From the NCBI GenBank assembly GCA_003158745.1, contig PMLC01000060.1, forward strand, positions 1 to 49,563: a DNA stretch of 49,563 nt, given 5' to 3'. The translations under genes were made by a program, and so were the position numbers. This stretch comes from Acidobacteriota bacterium (GTDB taxonomy: Bacteria; Acidobacteriota; Thermoanaerobaculia; Thermoanaerobaculales; Thermoanaerobaculaceae). The notes beneath the pieces were generated by a model. It was given only the letters and a program-made list of their open reading frames with translations, ran no database searches and was not told the DNA's origin. Positions 7,609 through 16,174 of this stretch are shown one piece after another (position 1 is the first letter of the stretch; every line of letters begins with the position of its first letter).

Positions 7609-8384
7609 CTTCGATCCATCCAGTCGGGGAAGGTCTTGGCGGTCAGGATCGCCGAAAGCCCGCGCCGGCACTCGGGGTGAGCACGCTGACGAGCGTTGAT
7701 GCGTGCGGCCGCGGCGAACCGGTGGTCGAGATCGGGCAGCGCGAGGTCCAGCAGAAGCCGCTTCGTTTCGGCCGCCGCGCTCGAGGCGATCTTCCGGCAC
7801 ACCCGGGTCGCCAGGCTTTCCGCGGCGCAACGCGGGTCCGGGGCGATCTCGTCGACCAGTCCCACCCCGCGCGCTGCCTCGGGTCCGAGCGGCTCAGGGT
7901 CGAGGAAGAGGGTCGCCAGGCGCGCCGGCGGGATCCGGCGGGACAGGAAGACCGAGATCAGCGCCGGGACGAACCCCAAGCGCGCCTCGGAGAACTGGAA
8001 CCGGGCGCTTTCCCCGGCGACGACGAAGTCGCAGGCGGCAGCGAGGCCAGCACCGCCCCCGAAGACCGCGCCGTGCACCGCCGCAATCGTGACGAGAGGG
8101 TGCCGGAGTAGCGTCGAGTAGAGGTCCGCGAGGCGTGCGGCGTCGGCCACGCGGTCACCCTCAGGCGCATCGGCGGTTGCGGCAAGCTCGGTCAGGTCGG
8201 CCCCCGTGCAGAAGTGCTTCCCGGCGCCGGTGAGGACGACGGCGCGCGCATCACCGGCACACGCCGCGGCAAGCCCTGCGATGAGATGGGTCACAAGCTC
8301 GCCGCAGAGGGCGTTGCCGCTCTCTGGGCGGGCAAGCTCGATGAACGCGACGGGTCCTCGGACGACGATGTTCACCAGCGGCAT
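7605..8384 (-). CDS. enoyl-CoA hydratase/isomerase family protein (LiuC-like)
   Basis: A 259-residue crotonase-fold protein. The oxyanion-hole segments are KHFCTGADL (about 56-64) and HGAVFGGGAGLAAACDF (about 103-119), and a catalytic Glu lies in FSEARLGFVPALIS. The first of the two classical hydratase glutamates is absent (Gly in GGGAGL). The GLxP-A-xIS pattern matches the methylglutaconyl-CoA hydratase/LiuC and AtuE-like branch, which acts in leucine or isoprenoid degradation. Its start is 9 bases after the stop of the preceding exported protein gene, so the two form an operon. Its end overlaps the MqnE remnant by 4 bases. The family is firm; the substrate is inferred. Confidence 0.9.
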   Translation of the reverse strand: MPLVNIVVRGPVAFIELARPESGNALCGELVTHLIAGLAAACAGDARAVVLTGAGKHFCTGADLTELAATADAPEGDRVADAARLADLYSTLLRHPLVTIAAVHGAVFGGGAGLAAACDFVVAGESARFQFSEARLGFVPALISVFLSRRIPPARLATLFLDPEPLGPEAARGVGLVDEIAPDPRCAAESLATRVCRKIASSAAAETKRLLLDLALPDLDHRFAAAARINARQRAHPECRRGLSAILTAKTFPDWMDRS

Positions 8385-8393
8385 TGCCGCATG

Positions 8394-9506
8394 CTACCAC
8401 TCGAGGGAGATCCGCCCTCCCGCTGGGAGGATGCGCCATCGTGCGTTACGGACCGCCGCCAGCATCGGCACTCCGCGCCGAAGATTGGCGGCCCGCGCCC
8501 CGAGCAGTGGCAGGGGCTCGAGCACGTCGGCGAGCCGCAGACAGGCCCGGGCCATCTCGGCTCCCCGTAGCGACCCGAGTTCGCCGTCCGGTTGATCAGC
8601 TCTGAGTACGGCAAGGGTGGCGGGGCTCGAAGCGACCGCCACACCCGGGCCAGGCAACGCCCAAAGGTCGCCTAGCACGCCGCGCCAGTGCCGGATTCCG
8701 GAGGCGGACTCCGCCGGGGCATTGCCGCCGAACGTGAGCAAGCGCCTGAGCTCCGGCGGAAAATCGGTTTCCCGGAGGGCAAACGCCCAGTCGGCGCCGC
8801 CGACAACCACGCGAGCCGCGCCGTGCGGCAATGCCTCCCCGGCACCGAGGGCCTCGCCGAGCGTGGCGAGGGAGGCTGTCGACACGATGCTCGGGCCGGT
8901 CTTGGGTGGGAGATCAGGGGCGGCATCGCGCCAGAGATCCAGGCGACTACGCCCCGCGTCCACGCGCCACCACCGCCCGCCCGTGAAGCACAGCGCGGAC
9001 CTACGCCCGGGCGCCGGCGACGGCCAAGGGAGAGGGTTGCTGGGATGGAGCAGCGCGGACGACGTTGCGAGCTCGATTACGACCTCGCCTTTCTCCTGCG
9101 GGATGAGGCGGCATGGGGTGGCCGTAAGAGCGGCCGCCCGCTCGAGCGATGCGGCGGTCCCGGCGTCGATCCGCGCAGACACGGCGAGATCGCGGCCGCG
9201 CCACCAGGCAACGATCTCGTCCCCGGCGCTCCCGGCGAGCTCGGCCAAGATTCGCCGGGGCTCGGGGGCGGCGTGGCTGACTGCCGGAGCCGCGAGCGCG
9301 AAGAGCGCCAGCGCCTGCGGGTGGCCGGCGGCCCAGCGGGCGGCCCTGGCAGGATCGGCGACGAGGAGGGCGCCGTCGACATCGGCCGGGACGACGCCCG
9401 GGAATGAGGTGAGCGCTTGTTCCGATTCGGCGGGAGGCGCGGTCCACCAAAACCAAGCGGCCGCGCCGCCGGCAGCCAGTGCGATGAGAAGGACGAGGCG
9501 CCGCAT
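8394..9506 (-). CDS. exported protein of unknown function (DUF3352-like)
   Basis: A 370-residue protein with an N-terminal signal anchor (RRLVLLIALAAGGAAAWFWW), followed by a soluble domain expected outside the cytoplasm. Segments such as FPGVVPADVDGALLVADPA, with later GVAVASSPATLAVLRA, resemble DUF3352-type periplasmic proteins that begin with a statement of a self-contained beta domain. No catalytic motif is seen. No ribosome binding site is visible before ATG 9506; a -10-like TACACT lies about 14 bases upstream, which implies a very short leader. It is divergent from the exopolysaccharide glycosyltransferase genes and first in an operon with the LiuC-like hydratase. Confidence 0.7.
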   Translation of the reverse strand: MRRLVLLIALAAGGAAAWFWWTAPPAESEQALTSFPGVVPADVDGALLVADPARAARWAAGHPQALALFALAAPAVSHAAPEPRRILAELAGSAGDEIVAWWRGRDLAVSARIDAGTAASLERAAALTATPCRLIPQEKGEVVIELATSSALLHPSNPLPWPSPAPGRRSALCFTGGRWWRVDAGRSRLDLWRDAAPDLPPKTGPSIVSTASLATLGEALGAGEALPHGAARVVVGGADWAFALRETDFPPELRRLLTFGGNAPAESASGIRHWRGVLGDLWALPGPGVAVASSPATLAVLRADQPDGELGSLRGAEMARACLRLADVLEPLPLLGARAANLRRGVPMLAAVRNARWRILPAGGRISLEW

Positions 9507-9515
9507 GATCGAGTT

Positions 9516-9525
9516 TGCTAGTGTA
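9516..9525. promoter_or_regulatory. shared -10 region of a divergent promoter
   Basis: Plus strand: TG-C-TAGTGT (9516-9524). Minus strand: TACACT (9525-9520). The two -10 boxes occupy the same bases. ATG 9539 (+) and ATG 9506 (-) lie about 14 bases from their -10 ends on either side, and neither has a Shine-Dalgarno site. Confidence 0.5.
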
Positions 9526-9538
9526 ACCTCTCAACGCG

Positions 9539-10831
9539 ATGGCCCGCCGCCTGTCCGTCACGCTCGCGTTCTTCGGGCACGTCCTGCGCGACCTTTTGGG
9601 AACGCTGGCTGCTCGTATGCGGCGTCAGTACCGGCGAGTCGTGCTCGGAGACGAGACTCTGGCCGTCGGGGTCGACATCTTTCCCTTCTTCGAGCGGATG
9701 ACAGGCGTGGGGTGGTACGAGTGGAACCTCCTGGCTCGCCTTCCTCACGTGGACCCGGCGATCGAGCTGCGGCTGTACGCGCAGACGTTCGCGGCCCCTG
9801 ACGAGCCGCCCCCGCCCCAGCTGCCGACCACGCTGAGGACTCGCTTCCGCTTCCATCACATCCCGGACGGTTTCATGCTTCCGATACGCAGCACGCTCAC
9901 CGTCCTGCGGGCCGCGGTCGAGCCGCTCCTGCTCTTCCTCGACGGCAACGACGTCTTCTTCGCCCCCAACTTCTTTGTGCCGCGCCGCCACCTCGCGGCC
10001 GTCCGGGCGCTTGTGCCTACGGTGCACGACCTCGCCTTCCTGAGGCTACCGGACACCGTGCAACACGAGACCCTCGACAACCTCCGGCGCCACCTCCCCG
10101 GCGTTCTCCACGAGGCAGACGCGCTCATCGCAGTCTCGGACGCCACGGCCGCCGACCTTGCGACGCTCGCCGGGGTGACGCCCAGGCGGGTCCACGTGAT
10201 CCATGAGGGGGTGGACCCTGCGTTCACGGCCGGGGACGCAGCCCAGCCGGCGGGCCTGCCCCCGCGCTACCTGCTGTTTGTCTCCACGCTCGAGCCGCGG
10301 AAGAACGTGGTGAACCTGCTAGAGGCGTTCGCGTTGGCGGCGGCCGGTGGCTACCCCGGCGATCTTGTGCTAGTGGGCCGGTGGGGGTGGCGGACCGAGG
10401 CTGCGCAGGAGGCGCTCGAACGCTCGCCGGTCCGGGATCGCATCCATCACCTCGACTACCTCGACCGGAAGGCCCTGTCCTCCGTGATGAGGCACGCCGA
10501 GGCGCTGGTGTTCCCCTCGCTGCTCGAGGGGTTCGGGCTACCGGTTGTCGAAGCGATGGCGTGCGGCATCCCTGTGATCGTTTCGCGCGCCACCTCGCTG
10601 CCGGAGGTGGCAGGCGACGCGGCGCTCTACATCGATCCTTCGAACCCCGCCGACATCGCCGCGGCCGTGATACGCCTGGCGGAAGATCCGCTCCTAGCGG
10701 CGTCGCTCGCCGCGGCGGGTCGGGAGCGCGCCGCGCGTTTCTCCTGGGACGAGACGGCACGGGCAAGCGCGGCCGTGCTGCGCCGCGCTGCCGGACTTCC
10801 GGGGCGGTTCGCCGATGCGTATCGCGTTTGA
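9539..10831 (+). CDS. glycosyltransferase family 4 (exopolysaccharide block, first gene)
   Basis: A 430-residue GT-B fold retaining glycosyltransferase. The N-terminal acceptor half includes [21 protein letters not shown]. The interdomain part contains VPTVHDLAF and [15 protein letters not shown]. The C-terminal donor half has [11 protein letters not shown] near 247 and the E-x7-E sugar-nucleotide motif in EGFGLPVVE near 333. Such enzymes add a sugar from NDP-sugar to lipid-linked exopolysaccharide intermediates at the inner face of the membrane. The first ~40 residues include an amphipathic Arg-rich stretch not seen in the next genes, so the true start could be slightly later. It is first of five genes with overlapping ends. 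Confidence 0.92.
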   Translation: MARRLSVTLAFFGHVLRDLLGTLAARMRRQYRRVVLGDETLAVGVDIFPFFERMTGVGWYEWNLLARLPHVDPAIELRLYAQTFAAPDEPPPPQLPTTLRTRFRFHHIPDGFMLPIRSTLTVLRAAVEPLLLFLDGNDVFFAPNFFVPRRHLAAVRALVPTVHDLAFLRLPDTVQHETLDNLRRHLPGVLHEADALIAVSDATAADLATLAGVTPRRVHVIHEGVDPAFTAGDAAQPAGLPPRYLLFVSTLEPRKNVVNLLEAFALAAAGGYPGDLVLVGRWGWRTEAAQEALERSPVRDRIHHLDYLDRKALSSVMRHAEALVFPSLLEGFGLPVVEAMACGIPVIVSRATSLPEVAGDAALYIDPSNPADIAAAVIRLAEDPLLAASLAAAGRERAARFSWDETARASAAVLRRAAGLPGRFADAYRV

Positions 10832-11978
10832 CGCCCGCGCGCTGGTCGGCCCACGGACGGGGGTCGGCGTCTGGCTCGAAGGGCTGCTGCGGGGGCTCGC
10901 CGCGTCCACCGACTGGAGGTTCGTGCTCTGCCTTCCTCGCCGGGTAGCGAGCCTCGGCCTCGAGGATCTCGGAGACCGGCTCGAAACGATCACCCCTTCC
11001 CTCCCGCTGCCCGGAACGCTCTGGCTCCACACGCTCGCCGCTCCGCTCGTCGCGGGACGAGCCGACGTCTTCGTCGCGGCGCTCGGCGTGCGCCCGCGCC
11101 GCATCGCGCTGCCAGACGTGCTGGTCGTCCACGACGTCACGCCCCGTACTCGCTCCAGCGCGCACACGCTCGCGAACCGCTTCTGCTTCAACGCGTACCT
11201 CGAGGAATCCCTTGCCCGGGCGCAGGCGATCGTGTGCGTCTCGCAGGCTACGCGGGCGGCTGTGGTGCGGGTGCAGCCTCAGGCGGCGCGCCGCGCCGTG
11301 GTGATCGGCGAGGGCGTCGACCCGTTCTTCTCGCCGCCCGGGCCGGACGACGACGGTGAGAACGTTCGAGCCCGTTTCGCCTCGGGGCGGCGATTCCTCC
11401 TCCAGCTCGGCACCCTGGAGCCGCGGAAGGGGGTGGCGACGCTCCTCGCCGCCCATGCCTCGCTTCTCGGACGACATGGCGGCGCGCCCGATCTCGTGCT
11501 CGCCGGCGGGCGAGGATGGGGTGGAAGATGGCTCGAAGCTGCGCTTGCGCGCCACCCCGATCGGGCTCGCGTGCACCTTCCCGGGTACGTGAGCCGCGAG
11601 GATGCCCGCAGCCTGATGCGGCACGCGGACGTGATCGTGTTGGCCTCCGAGGAAGAGGGATTCGGCCTGCCTCTCGCCGAGGCGCTCGCGTGCGGCGGCG
11701 CGTGCGTGGCCAGCGACGCTCCGGCTCTTGTCGAGGTCTCCGGCGGGGCGGCCCGGCACGCCCCTCGAGGCGATGCTCGTGCGCTGGCGGAAAGCATCAG
11801 GGCGGCCCTCGAGCTTGGTGCGCAGCAGGTTCTAAGATCGGCAGCCCGAAGGCGTGCCGCGGAACTTACGTGGGAACGGCCTCTCGCAGCCTGGAGGGAG
11901 CTGCTCGCCGGCGCCGTCCGTGGGCAAGAAGGGGCCGCCCGGCTTAGAATGCCGCGCGATGCATCGGCTCGGCATTGA
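10815..11978 (+). CDS. glycosyltransferase family 4 (second gene)
   Basis: A 387-residue GT4 enzyme starting at ATG 10815, 17 bases inside the previous gene. Landmarks: [20 protein letters not shown] at the N-terminus, VLVVHDVTPRTRS, AIVCVSQATRAAVVRVQP, LLQLGTLEPRKGVATLLAAH, and the E-x7-E motif in EGFGLPLAE near 283. Its C-terminal ~15 residues run over the start of the third glycosyltransferase gene. The close resemblance to genes 1 and 3 suggests tandem duplication, each enzyme having diverged to a different linkage. Donor and acceptor cannot be read from sequence. Confidence 0.92.
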   Translation: MRIAFDARALVGPRTGVGVWLEGLLRGLAASTDWRFVLCLPRRVASLGLEDLGDRLETITPSLPLPGTLWLHTLAAPLVAGRADVFVAALGVRPRRIALPDVLVVHDVTPRTRSSAHTLANRFCFNAYLEESLARAQAIVCVSQATRAAVVRVQPQAARRAVVIGEGVDPFFSPPGPDDDGENVRARFASGRRFLLQLGTLEPRKGVATLLAAHASLLGRHGGAPDLVLAGGRGWGGRWLEAALARHPDRARVHLPGYVSREDARSLMRHADVIVLASEEEGFGLPLAEALACGGACVASDAPALVEVSGGAARHAPRGDARALAESIRAALELGAQQVLRSAARRRAAELTWERPLAAWRELLAGAVRGQEGAARLRMPRDASARH

Positions 11979-13077
11979 CGCCCGCAAGATTGCGGACTAC
12001 GGCATAGGCTCGTACCTCCAGGGGCTGCTCGGCGAGTTTGCACGCCTCGACCCCCTAGGGGGGATGGTCGTGCTGGTCGGCAGCGAGAGCCGCCACGAGT
12101 TGCCCGATCTCCCCGAGAGCTGGCGCATCGTAGAGGTCGACGCCCCGGGCTACTCGATCCAGGAGCAGGCCGCGGTGCTGATCGCCGCGATGCGCACCGG
12201 GGTGGACGTGCTGCACGTCCCGCATTATGTCCTGCCCTGGCTGCTTCCGCGCAGGATGGTGGTCACCGTCCACGACATCATCCACGTCCTCTTTCCCGAG
12301 TTCATGCCGAGTTCGCTGGGTTTCGCCTACGCGAGGCTATCGATCCGTGCGGCGGTCCGGCGCGCGCGGCGGGTGGTGACCGTGTCGCGGACCACGGCCG
12401 ACGACCTCAAGCGACTCTTTGGAGCAACCGAGGACCGACTGCGGGTGATACCTTCCGGGGTGCATGCGGATTTCCTGGCCCCGGGTGACAGGACCGAAGA
12501 CGACGCGGTGCGCGGCCGGCTGGGTGTCTCGCGGCCCTACCTTCTCCACGTCGGCAACCACAAGCCCCACAAGAACGCCGAAGGCCTGCTCAAGGCCTAC
12601 CAGCTGCTCGCCAATGATCGCCGCGGCCCGGTCCCGCCGCTCTACATGGTCGGGGGCTTCCCGCCCGACGGAGATCTCGCACGCCGCGCGCGCGCAATGG
12701 GACTGACCGGGAAGGTGCACTGCTTGGGGCACGTCGAGCGAAACGAGCTGGCGGCGCTCTTCCGGGGAGCGAGCGCGTTCGTCTACCCAACCCTGTACGA
12801 GGGGTTCGGGTTGCCCGTGCTCGAGGCAATGGCGTGCGGTGTGCCGGTGGTCGCCGGGGACATCCAGGCGGTCCGGGAGGTGGCGGGTGACGCGGTGCTG
12901 CGGGTCAACCCCCGTGACATCGTCGAGCTTGCCGGGGCCGTGCGGCGCCTCCTGACCCAGGCCGATCTGTGTGGCGAACTGTGTGCGCGCGGGCGGGCCA
13001 GGGCGAAGGAGTACTCCTGGGAGAAGGCGGCGAAGGCCACGTGGGCGGTGTACCGTTCGGTTATGGAGGAATCGTGA
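11959..13077 (+). CDS. glycosyltransferase family 4 (third gene)
   Basis: A 372-residue GT4 enzyme. A longer open frame exists from 11854, but ATG 11959 gives the family-typical start MHRLGIDARKIADYGIGSY and lies within the end of the previous gene. Landmarks: MVVTVHDIIHVLFPEFMP, ARRVVTVSRTTADDLKRLFG, LLHVGNHKPHKNAEGLLKAY, and E-x7-E in EGFGLPVLE near 284. Its TGA overlaps the ATG of the fourth gene (TGATG at 13075-13079), so translation should be coupled. Confidence 0.92.
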   Translation: MHRLGIDARKIADYGIGSYLQGLLGEFARLDPLGGMVVLVGSESRHELPDLPESWRIVEVDAPGYSIQEQAAVLIAAMRTGVDVLHVPHYVLPWLLPRRMVVTVHDIIHVLFPEFMPSSLGFAYARLSIRAAVRRARRVVTVSRTTADDLKRLFGATEDRLRVIPSGVHADFLAPGDRTEDDAVRGRLGVSRPYLLHVGNHKPHKNAEGLLKAYQLLANDRRGPVPPLYMVGGFPPDGDLARRARAMGLTGKVHCLGHVERNELAALFRGASAFVYPTLYEGFGLPVLEAMACGVPVVAGDIQAVREVAGDAVLRVNPRDIVELAGAVRRLLTQADLCGELCARGRARAKEYSWEKAAKATWAVYRSVMEES

Positions 13078-14171
13078 TGCGGGTCGCGCTGGTGCACGAT
13101 TGGCTCACGGGGATGCGGGGCGGCGAGGCGGTGCTCGCGGAGATCGCGAGCTTCTTCCCGGACGCTCCGATCTACACGCTGTTCCGCAGAGACGGAGCGG
13201 TGGCTCCTGAGCTGGCGACTCACCCAATCCACACGTCGGCTTTGCAGCGAGTGAGCTTCGGCGGCAGGTTGTACCGCCCGCTGCTGCCGCTGATGCCGCA
13301 GGCGGTGGCGGGTTTCCGGCTCGACGGCTACGACCTCATCGTGTCTTCCAGCCACTGCGTCGCCAAGGGCGTCATCCCTCCTCCCGGCGCGGTCCACGTG
13401 TGCTACTGCCACACGCCGATGCGGTACGTGTGGGACCAGCGCGACGACTACCTCCCGCAAGTCTCACCGCTGCTCCGGCCGCTGCTGCGGGCGGAGCTCG
13501 AGCACCTCCGCACCTGGGACGTCGTGTCATCGGCCCGCGTCGACCATTTCGTCGCCAACTCCCGGCTGGTTGCCCGCCGAATCGAACGTTACTGGCGGCG
13601 CGAGGCCGAGGTGATCCCGCCGCCGGTGGACGTCGACTTCTTCACGCCGGGCGGCGAGCGGGGCCCACATGTCCTGATGGTCGCGGCCTTGGTTCCGTAC
13701 AAGAGGGTGGAGGTCGGCATCGCAGTCGCAAGGGAACTCGGCTTGCCGCTGCACATCATCGGCGAAGGCCCGATGCGGCGGACGCTCACACGGCGTGCGT
13801 CGAAGAGCGTGAGCTTCCTCGGGCGGGTGACGCGCGAACGTCTGCGCGACGAGTTCCGCTCGGCGGCGTTCCTGCTGGTACCCAACGTCGAGGATTTCGG
13901 TATGGTCACGGTCGAAGCCCTTGCCTGCGGGACGCCGGTCGTCGGCCTGGACGGGAGCGGGACCGCCGACGTCGTGGTGAGCGGTGAGCACGGGCACCTG
14001 GCTGCCGACGGCTCGGTGGCCGTTCTCGTCGCCGCATGCCACGAGGTGATGGGGCGGAGCTTCGCGCCCGCCCAGCTTCGTTCCCGGGCCGAGAGCTTCT
14101 CGCGCCAGAGGTTCCGCCGTCGTTTTCGCTATCTGTTGGAGCGCGTCCTGCCGGCGCGCCTTTGGCCATGA
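13077..14171 (+). CDS. glycosyltransferase family 4 (fourth gene, WbaZ-like)
   Basis: A 364-residue GT4 enzyme of a different subgroup from the three before it. It begins MRVALVHDWLTGMRGGEAV, with VHVCYCHTPMRYVWDQRDDY near 106 and DHFVANSRLVARRIERYW near 152; these segments are characteristic of WbaZ-like mannosyl- or rhamnosyltransferases of O-antigen and exopolysaccharide clusters. The donor half has EVIPPPVDVDFF and E-x7-E in EDFGMVTVE. ATG 13077 overlaps the preceding TGA; the upstream in-frame extension lies in the previous gene and is rejected. Its TGA overlaps the start of the polyprenyl transferase (ATGA). Confidence 0.92.
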   Translation: MRVALVHDWLTGMRGGEAVLAEIASFFPDAPIYTLFRRDGAVAPELATHPIHTSALQRVSFGGRLYRPLLPLMPQAVAGFRLDGYDLIVSSSHCVAKGVIPPPGAVHVCYCHTPMRYVWDQRDDYLPQVSPLLRPLLRAELEHLRTWDVVSSARVDHFVANSRLVARRIERYWRREAEVIPPPVDVDFFTPGGERGPHVLMVAALVPYKRVEVGIAVARELGLPLHIIGEGPMRRTLTRRASKSVSFLGRVTRERLRDEFRSAAFLLVPNVEDFGMVTVEALACGTPVVGLDGSGTADVVVSGEHGHLAADGSVAVLVAACHEVMGRSFAPAQLRSRAESFSRQRFRRRFRYLLERVLPARLWP

Positions 14172-15571
14172 TCGGCGATAAGCTCCGAATCAACCGCACC
14201 GGCCTGGTAGTGTTGGATCTCGCGGCCACCTACGTGGCGTTGTTCCTCGCCTACTACCTGCGGTTCAACGTCGAGGTCTTCCCGATCACGAAGGGTATAC
14301 CGCCGTTCGCGCCGTACCTGGCGTTGTTCCCGATCATCACGCTGATCTGGCCGGTGGTGTTCTATTTTCGCGGCCTGCTCCAGGGGAGGCCGCAGCGCTC
14401 CAGGGTGGAGGAGGCGTTCTCGGTCATCATCGCGGTTGCAGTGGCCACGCTCGTGCTCAACGCCGGCCTCGCCTTTTACCGGGACTTCACTTACTCCCGT
14501 CTGGTGCTCGGCATCTTCGCTCTCCTCGATGTGGCATTCGTGGTCACCGGCCGCGTGGTGTTCTGGAGCGTGATGGCGCGTGTCTGGGCCTCGTCCCGTC
14601 ACCGACGGCGGGCGCTCGTCGCCGGTGCCGGAGAGCTTGGACGGATGGTGGCCGAGAAGCTCGCCCAGCACCGCGAGCTGGGGCTCGATGTGGTGGGTTT
14701 CCTCGACGACGACCCCGGCAGGGCAAACGCGCAGTTCGAGGGCCTGCTGGTTCTGGGAACGACGGATCAGCTCGGGGCGGTGGTTCAGCAACACGGAGTT
14801 GACCAGCTGTACGTGGCGCTGCCGATCGGCGCCCAGCACAAGACCGTCCGCCTGCTGAAGCTCGCGGAGCCGCTCCTGCTGGCCGTGCGGGTCGTGCCGG
14901 ACCTTCTGCAGTACTACGCGCTGCGCGCCGGCGTCGAAGACCTCGACGGGATCCCCGTCATCAACCTGACGCAGATCCCGCTCGCGGGCTGGAACACCTT
15001 CATCAAGCGTCTGGTGGACCTCGTCCTCGGCTCGATCGCTCTCGTGGTCGCGGCGCCTCTGCTGGCCGGGATTGCGCTCGTCGTGTGGCTCGAGGACCGT
15101 GGCCCGGTGTTCTACCGGCAGCTGCGCATGGGCCTCGACGGGAAGCCTTTCAGGATCGTCAAGTTCCGGACGATGATCCCGGACGCGGAACAGGAGACCG
15201 GCCCGCGCTTCGCGGTCCCCAACGACCCTCGCACCACAAGGGTCGGCCTCTGGCTGCGTCGTTTCTCTCTCGACGAACTGCCGCAGCTCATCAACGTGGT
15301 GCAGGGAGCAATGTCGCTGGTTGGCCCGCGACCCGAGCGGCCGGAGTTCGTGGCGCGCTTCCGCGAGCGGTACCCGGAGTACATGTCACGGCACCGCGTG
15401 CGCGCGGGGATCACCGGGTGGGCGCAGGTGCACGACCTGCGGGGGCAGACGTCGATTCGCAAGCGGATCGCCTACGACCTGTACTACATCGACAACTGGT
15501 CGCTGGCGCTCGACTTCAAGATCATGTGGCTGACCGCAATGAGATTCTGGCGCCACCGTCACGCTTACTAG
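14168..15571 (+). CDS. undecaprenyl-phosphate sugar-1-phosphate transferase (WcaJ-like)
   Basis: A 467-residue membrane protein that starts exopolysaccharide repeat-unit synthesis by moving a sugar-1-phosphate, often glucose-1-phosphate, from UDP-sugar to undecaprenyl phosphate. Four N-terminal membrane helices (to about 125) are followed by a CoA-binding-like domain with ALVAGAGELGRMVAEKLA. A hydrophobic segment follows (about 277-306), then the bacterial sugar transferase domain: KFRTMIPDAE (Lys332), RRFSLDELPQLINV, SLVGPRPERPEF and GITGWAQV. ATG 14168 overlaps the previous stop. It closes the five-gene block. No flippase, polymerase or export gene is visible here, so the pathway must be completed elsewhere. 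Confidence 0.93.
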   Translation: MIGDKLRINRTGLVVLDLAATYVALFLAYYLRFNVEVFPITKGIPPFAPYLALFPIITLIWPVVFYFRGLLQGRPQRSRVEEAFSVIIAVAVATLVLNAGLAFYRDFTYSRLVLGIFALLDVAFVVTGRVVFWSVMARVWASSRHRRRALVAGAGELGRMVAEKLAQHRELGLDVVGFLDDDPGRANAQFEGLLVLGTTDQLGAVVQQHGVDQLYVALPIGAQHKTVRLLKLAEPLLLAVRVVPDLLQYYALRAGVEDLDGIPVINLTQIPLAGWNTFIKRLVDLVLGSIALVVAAPLLAGIALVVWLEDRGPVFYRQLRMGLDGKPFRIVKFRTMIPDAEQETGPRFAVPNDPRTTRVGLWLRRFSLDELPQLINVVQGAMSLVGPRPERPEFVARFRERYPEYMSRHRVRAGITGWAQVHDLRGQTSIRKRIAYDLYYIDNWSLALDFKIMWLTAMRFWRHRHAY

Positions 15572-15594
15572 GGGCGCCGCCGATAGCGGACCAT

Positions 15595-15737
15595 CTGCGT
15601 TGTCGGCCCTCGGCGGTACGGATCCTCATCCCGCCTCTGGCGGGACTCCGGTGCGACCGGCTCGCGTGCCTTGCATCTGGGCGCACTCTCGTCGGCGCGC
15701 TTCACGCGTCAAGCCTCCGCCCTACCTTCGGTGCCGT
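15595..15737 (+). repeat. dispersed structured repeat, copy 1
   Basis: Starts 24 bases after the stop of the sugar transferase gene. It shares with copy 2 (43504-43645) the blocks CTGCGTTG, ATCCTCA, CTCCGGTGCGACCGGCTCGC, GCCTTGC, TCAAGCC.CCGCCC and CCTTCGGT. Its centre is a perfect hairpin TCCCGCC-TCT-GGCGGGA (15629-15645). Both copies have the same strand relative to the upstream gene. Confidence 0.75.
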
Positions 15738-16174
15738 GTCTGTGTCATCCTCGGAGTCCGGAACTCTGTCTTCCCGGTGGCGCCATCCCGCCCACCCTCA
15801 CTTGTCCGCACGGCCCACAGGTTCGACCCCAAACCCGAAAAGTGTTACCTATGTCTCCGGCCGGTTGAGGCTTTGCTTCCAGCGCAAGAAGCACCGCACA
15901 AGTGGAAAGCACCGCAAGGGCGCTACAGCTGAGGCAGCAAAGAACGGGGACGGGGACCCAGCGATGATGCCGCAGCTTCCCCACTCAAGTGTCTTCAACA
16001 AAAGGACGCCTCCAGGCAGTGGAACAGCAGAAATGGTTCCGAGCCGCACCCGAGGGGCAAAGGAAACCCTGGTACGGAGTGTCAAGCGGCCAATCCTCTT
16101 CCCTTGGGGGGAAACCCGCTGGTAGAGTGGCGCAGCGTTGTGAGACGGTGCACAAGCTCGCCGAGGAGGCGTCG
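15738..16174. other. gap with possible mobile-element remnants
   Basis: No gene is seen before the permease start. Two short stretches look out of place: GTTACCTATGTCTCCGG (15844-15860), which resembles sequence I associate with regions next to IS transposase genes, and GGGGACGGGGACCC (15946-15959), a direct double of GGGGAC typical of repeats near REP-type transposases. No transposase reading frame remains. The open frame running from 15989 into the permease is not supported as coding before ATG 16175. Confidence 0.35.
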
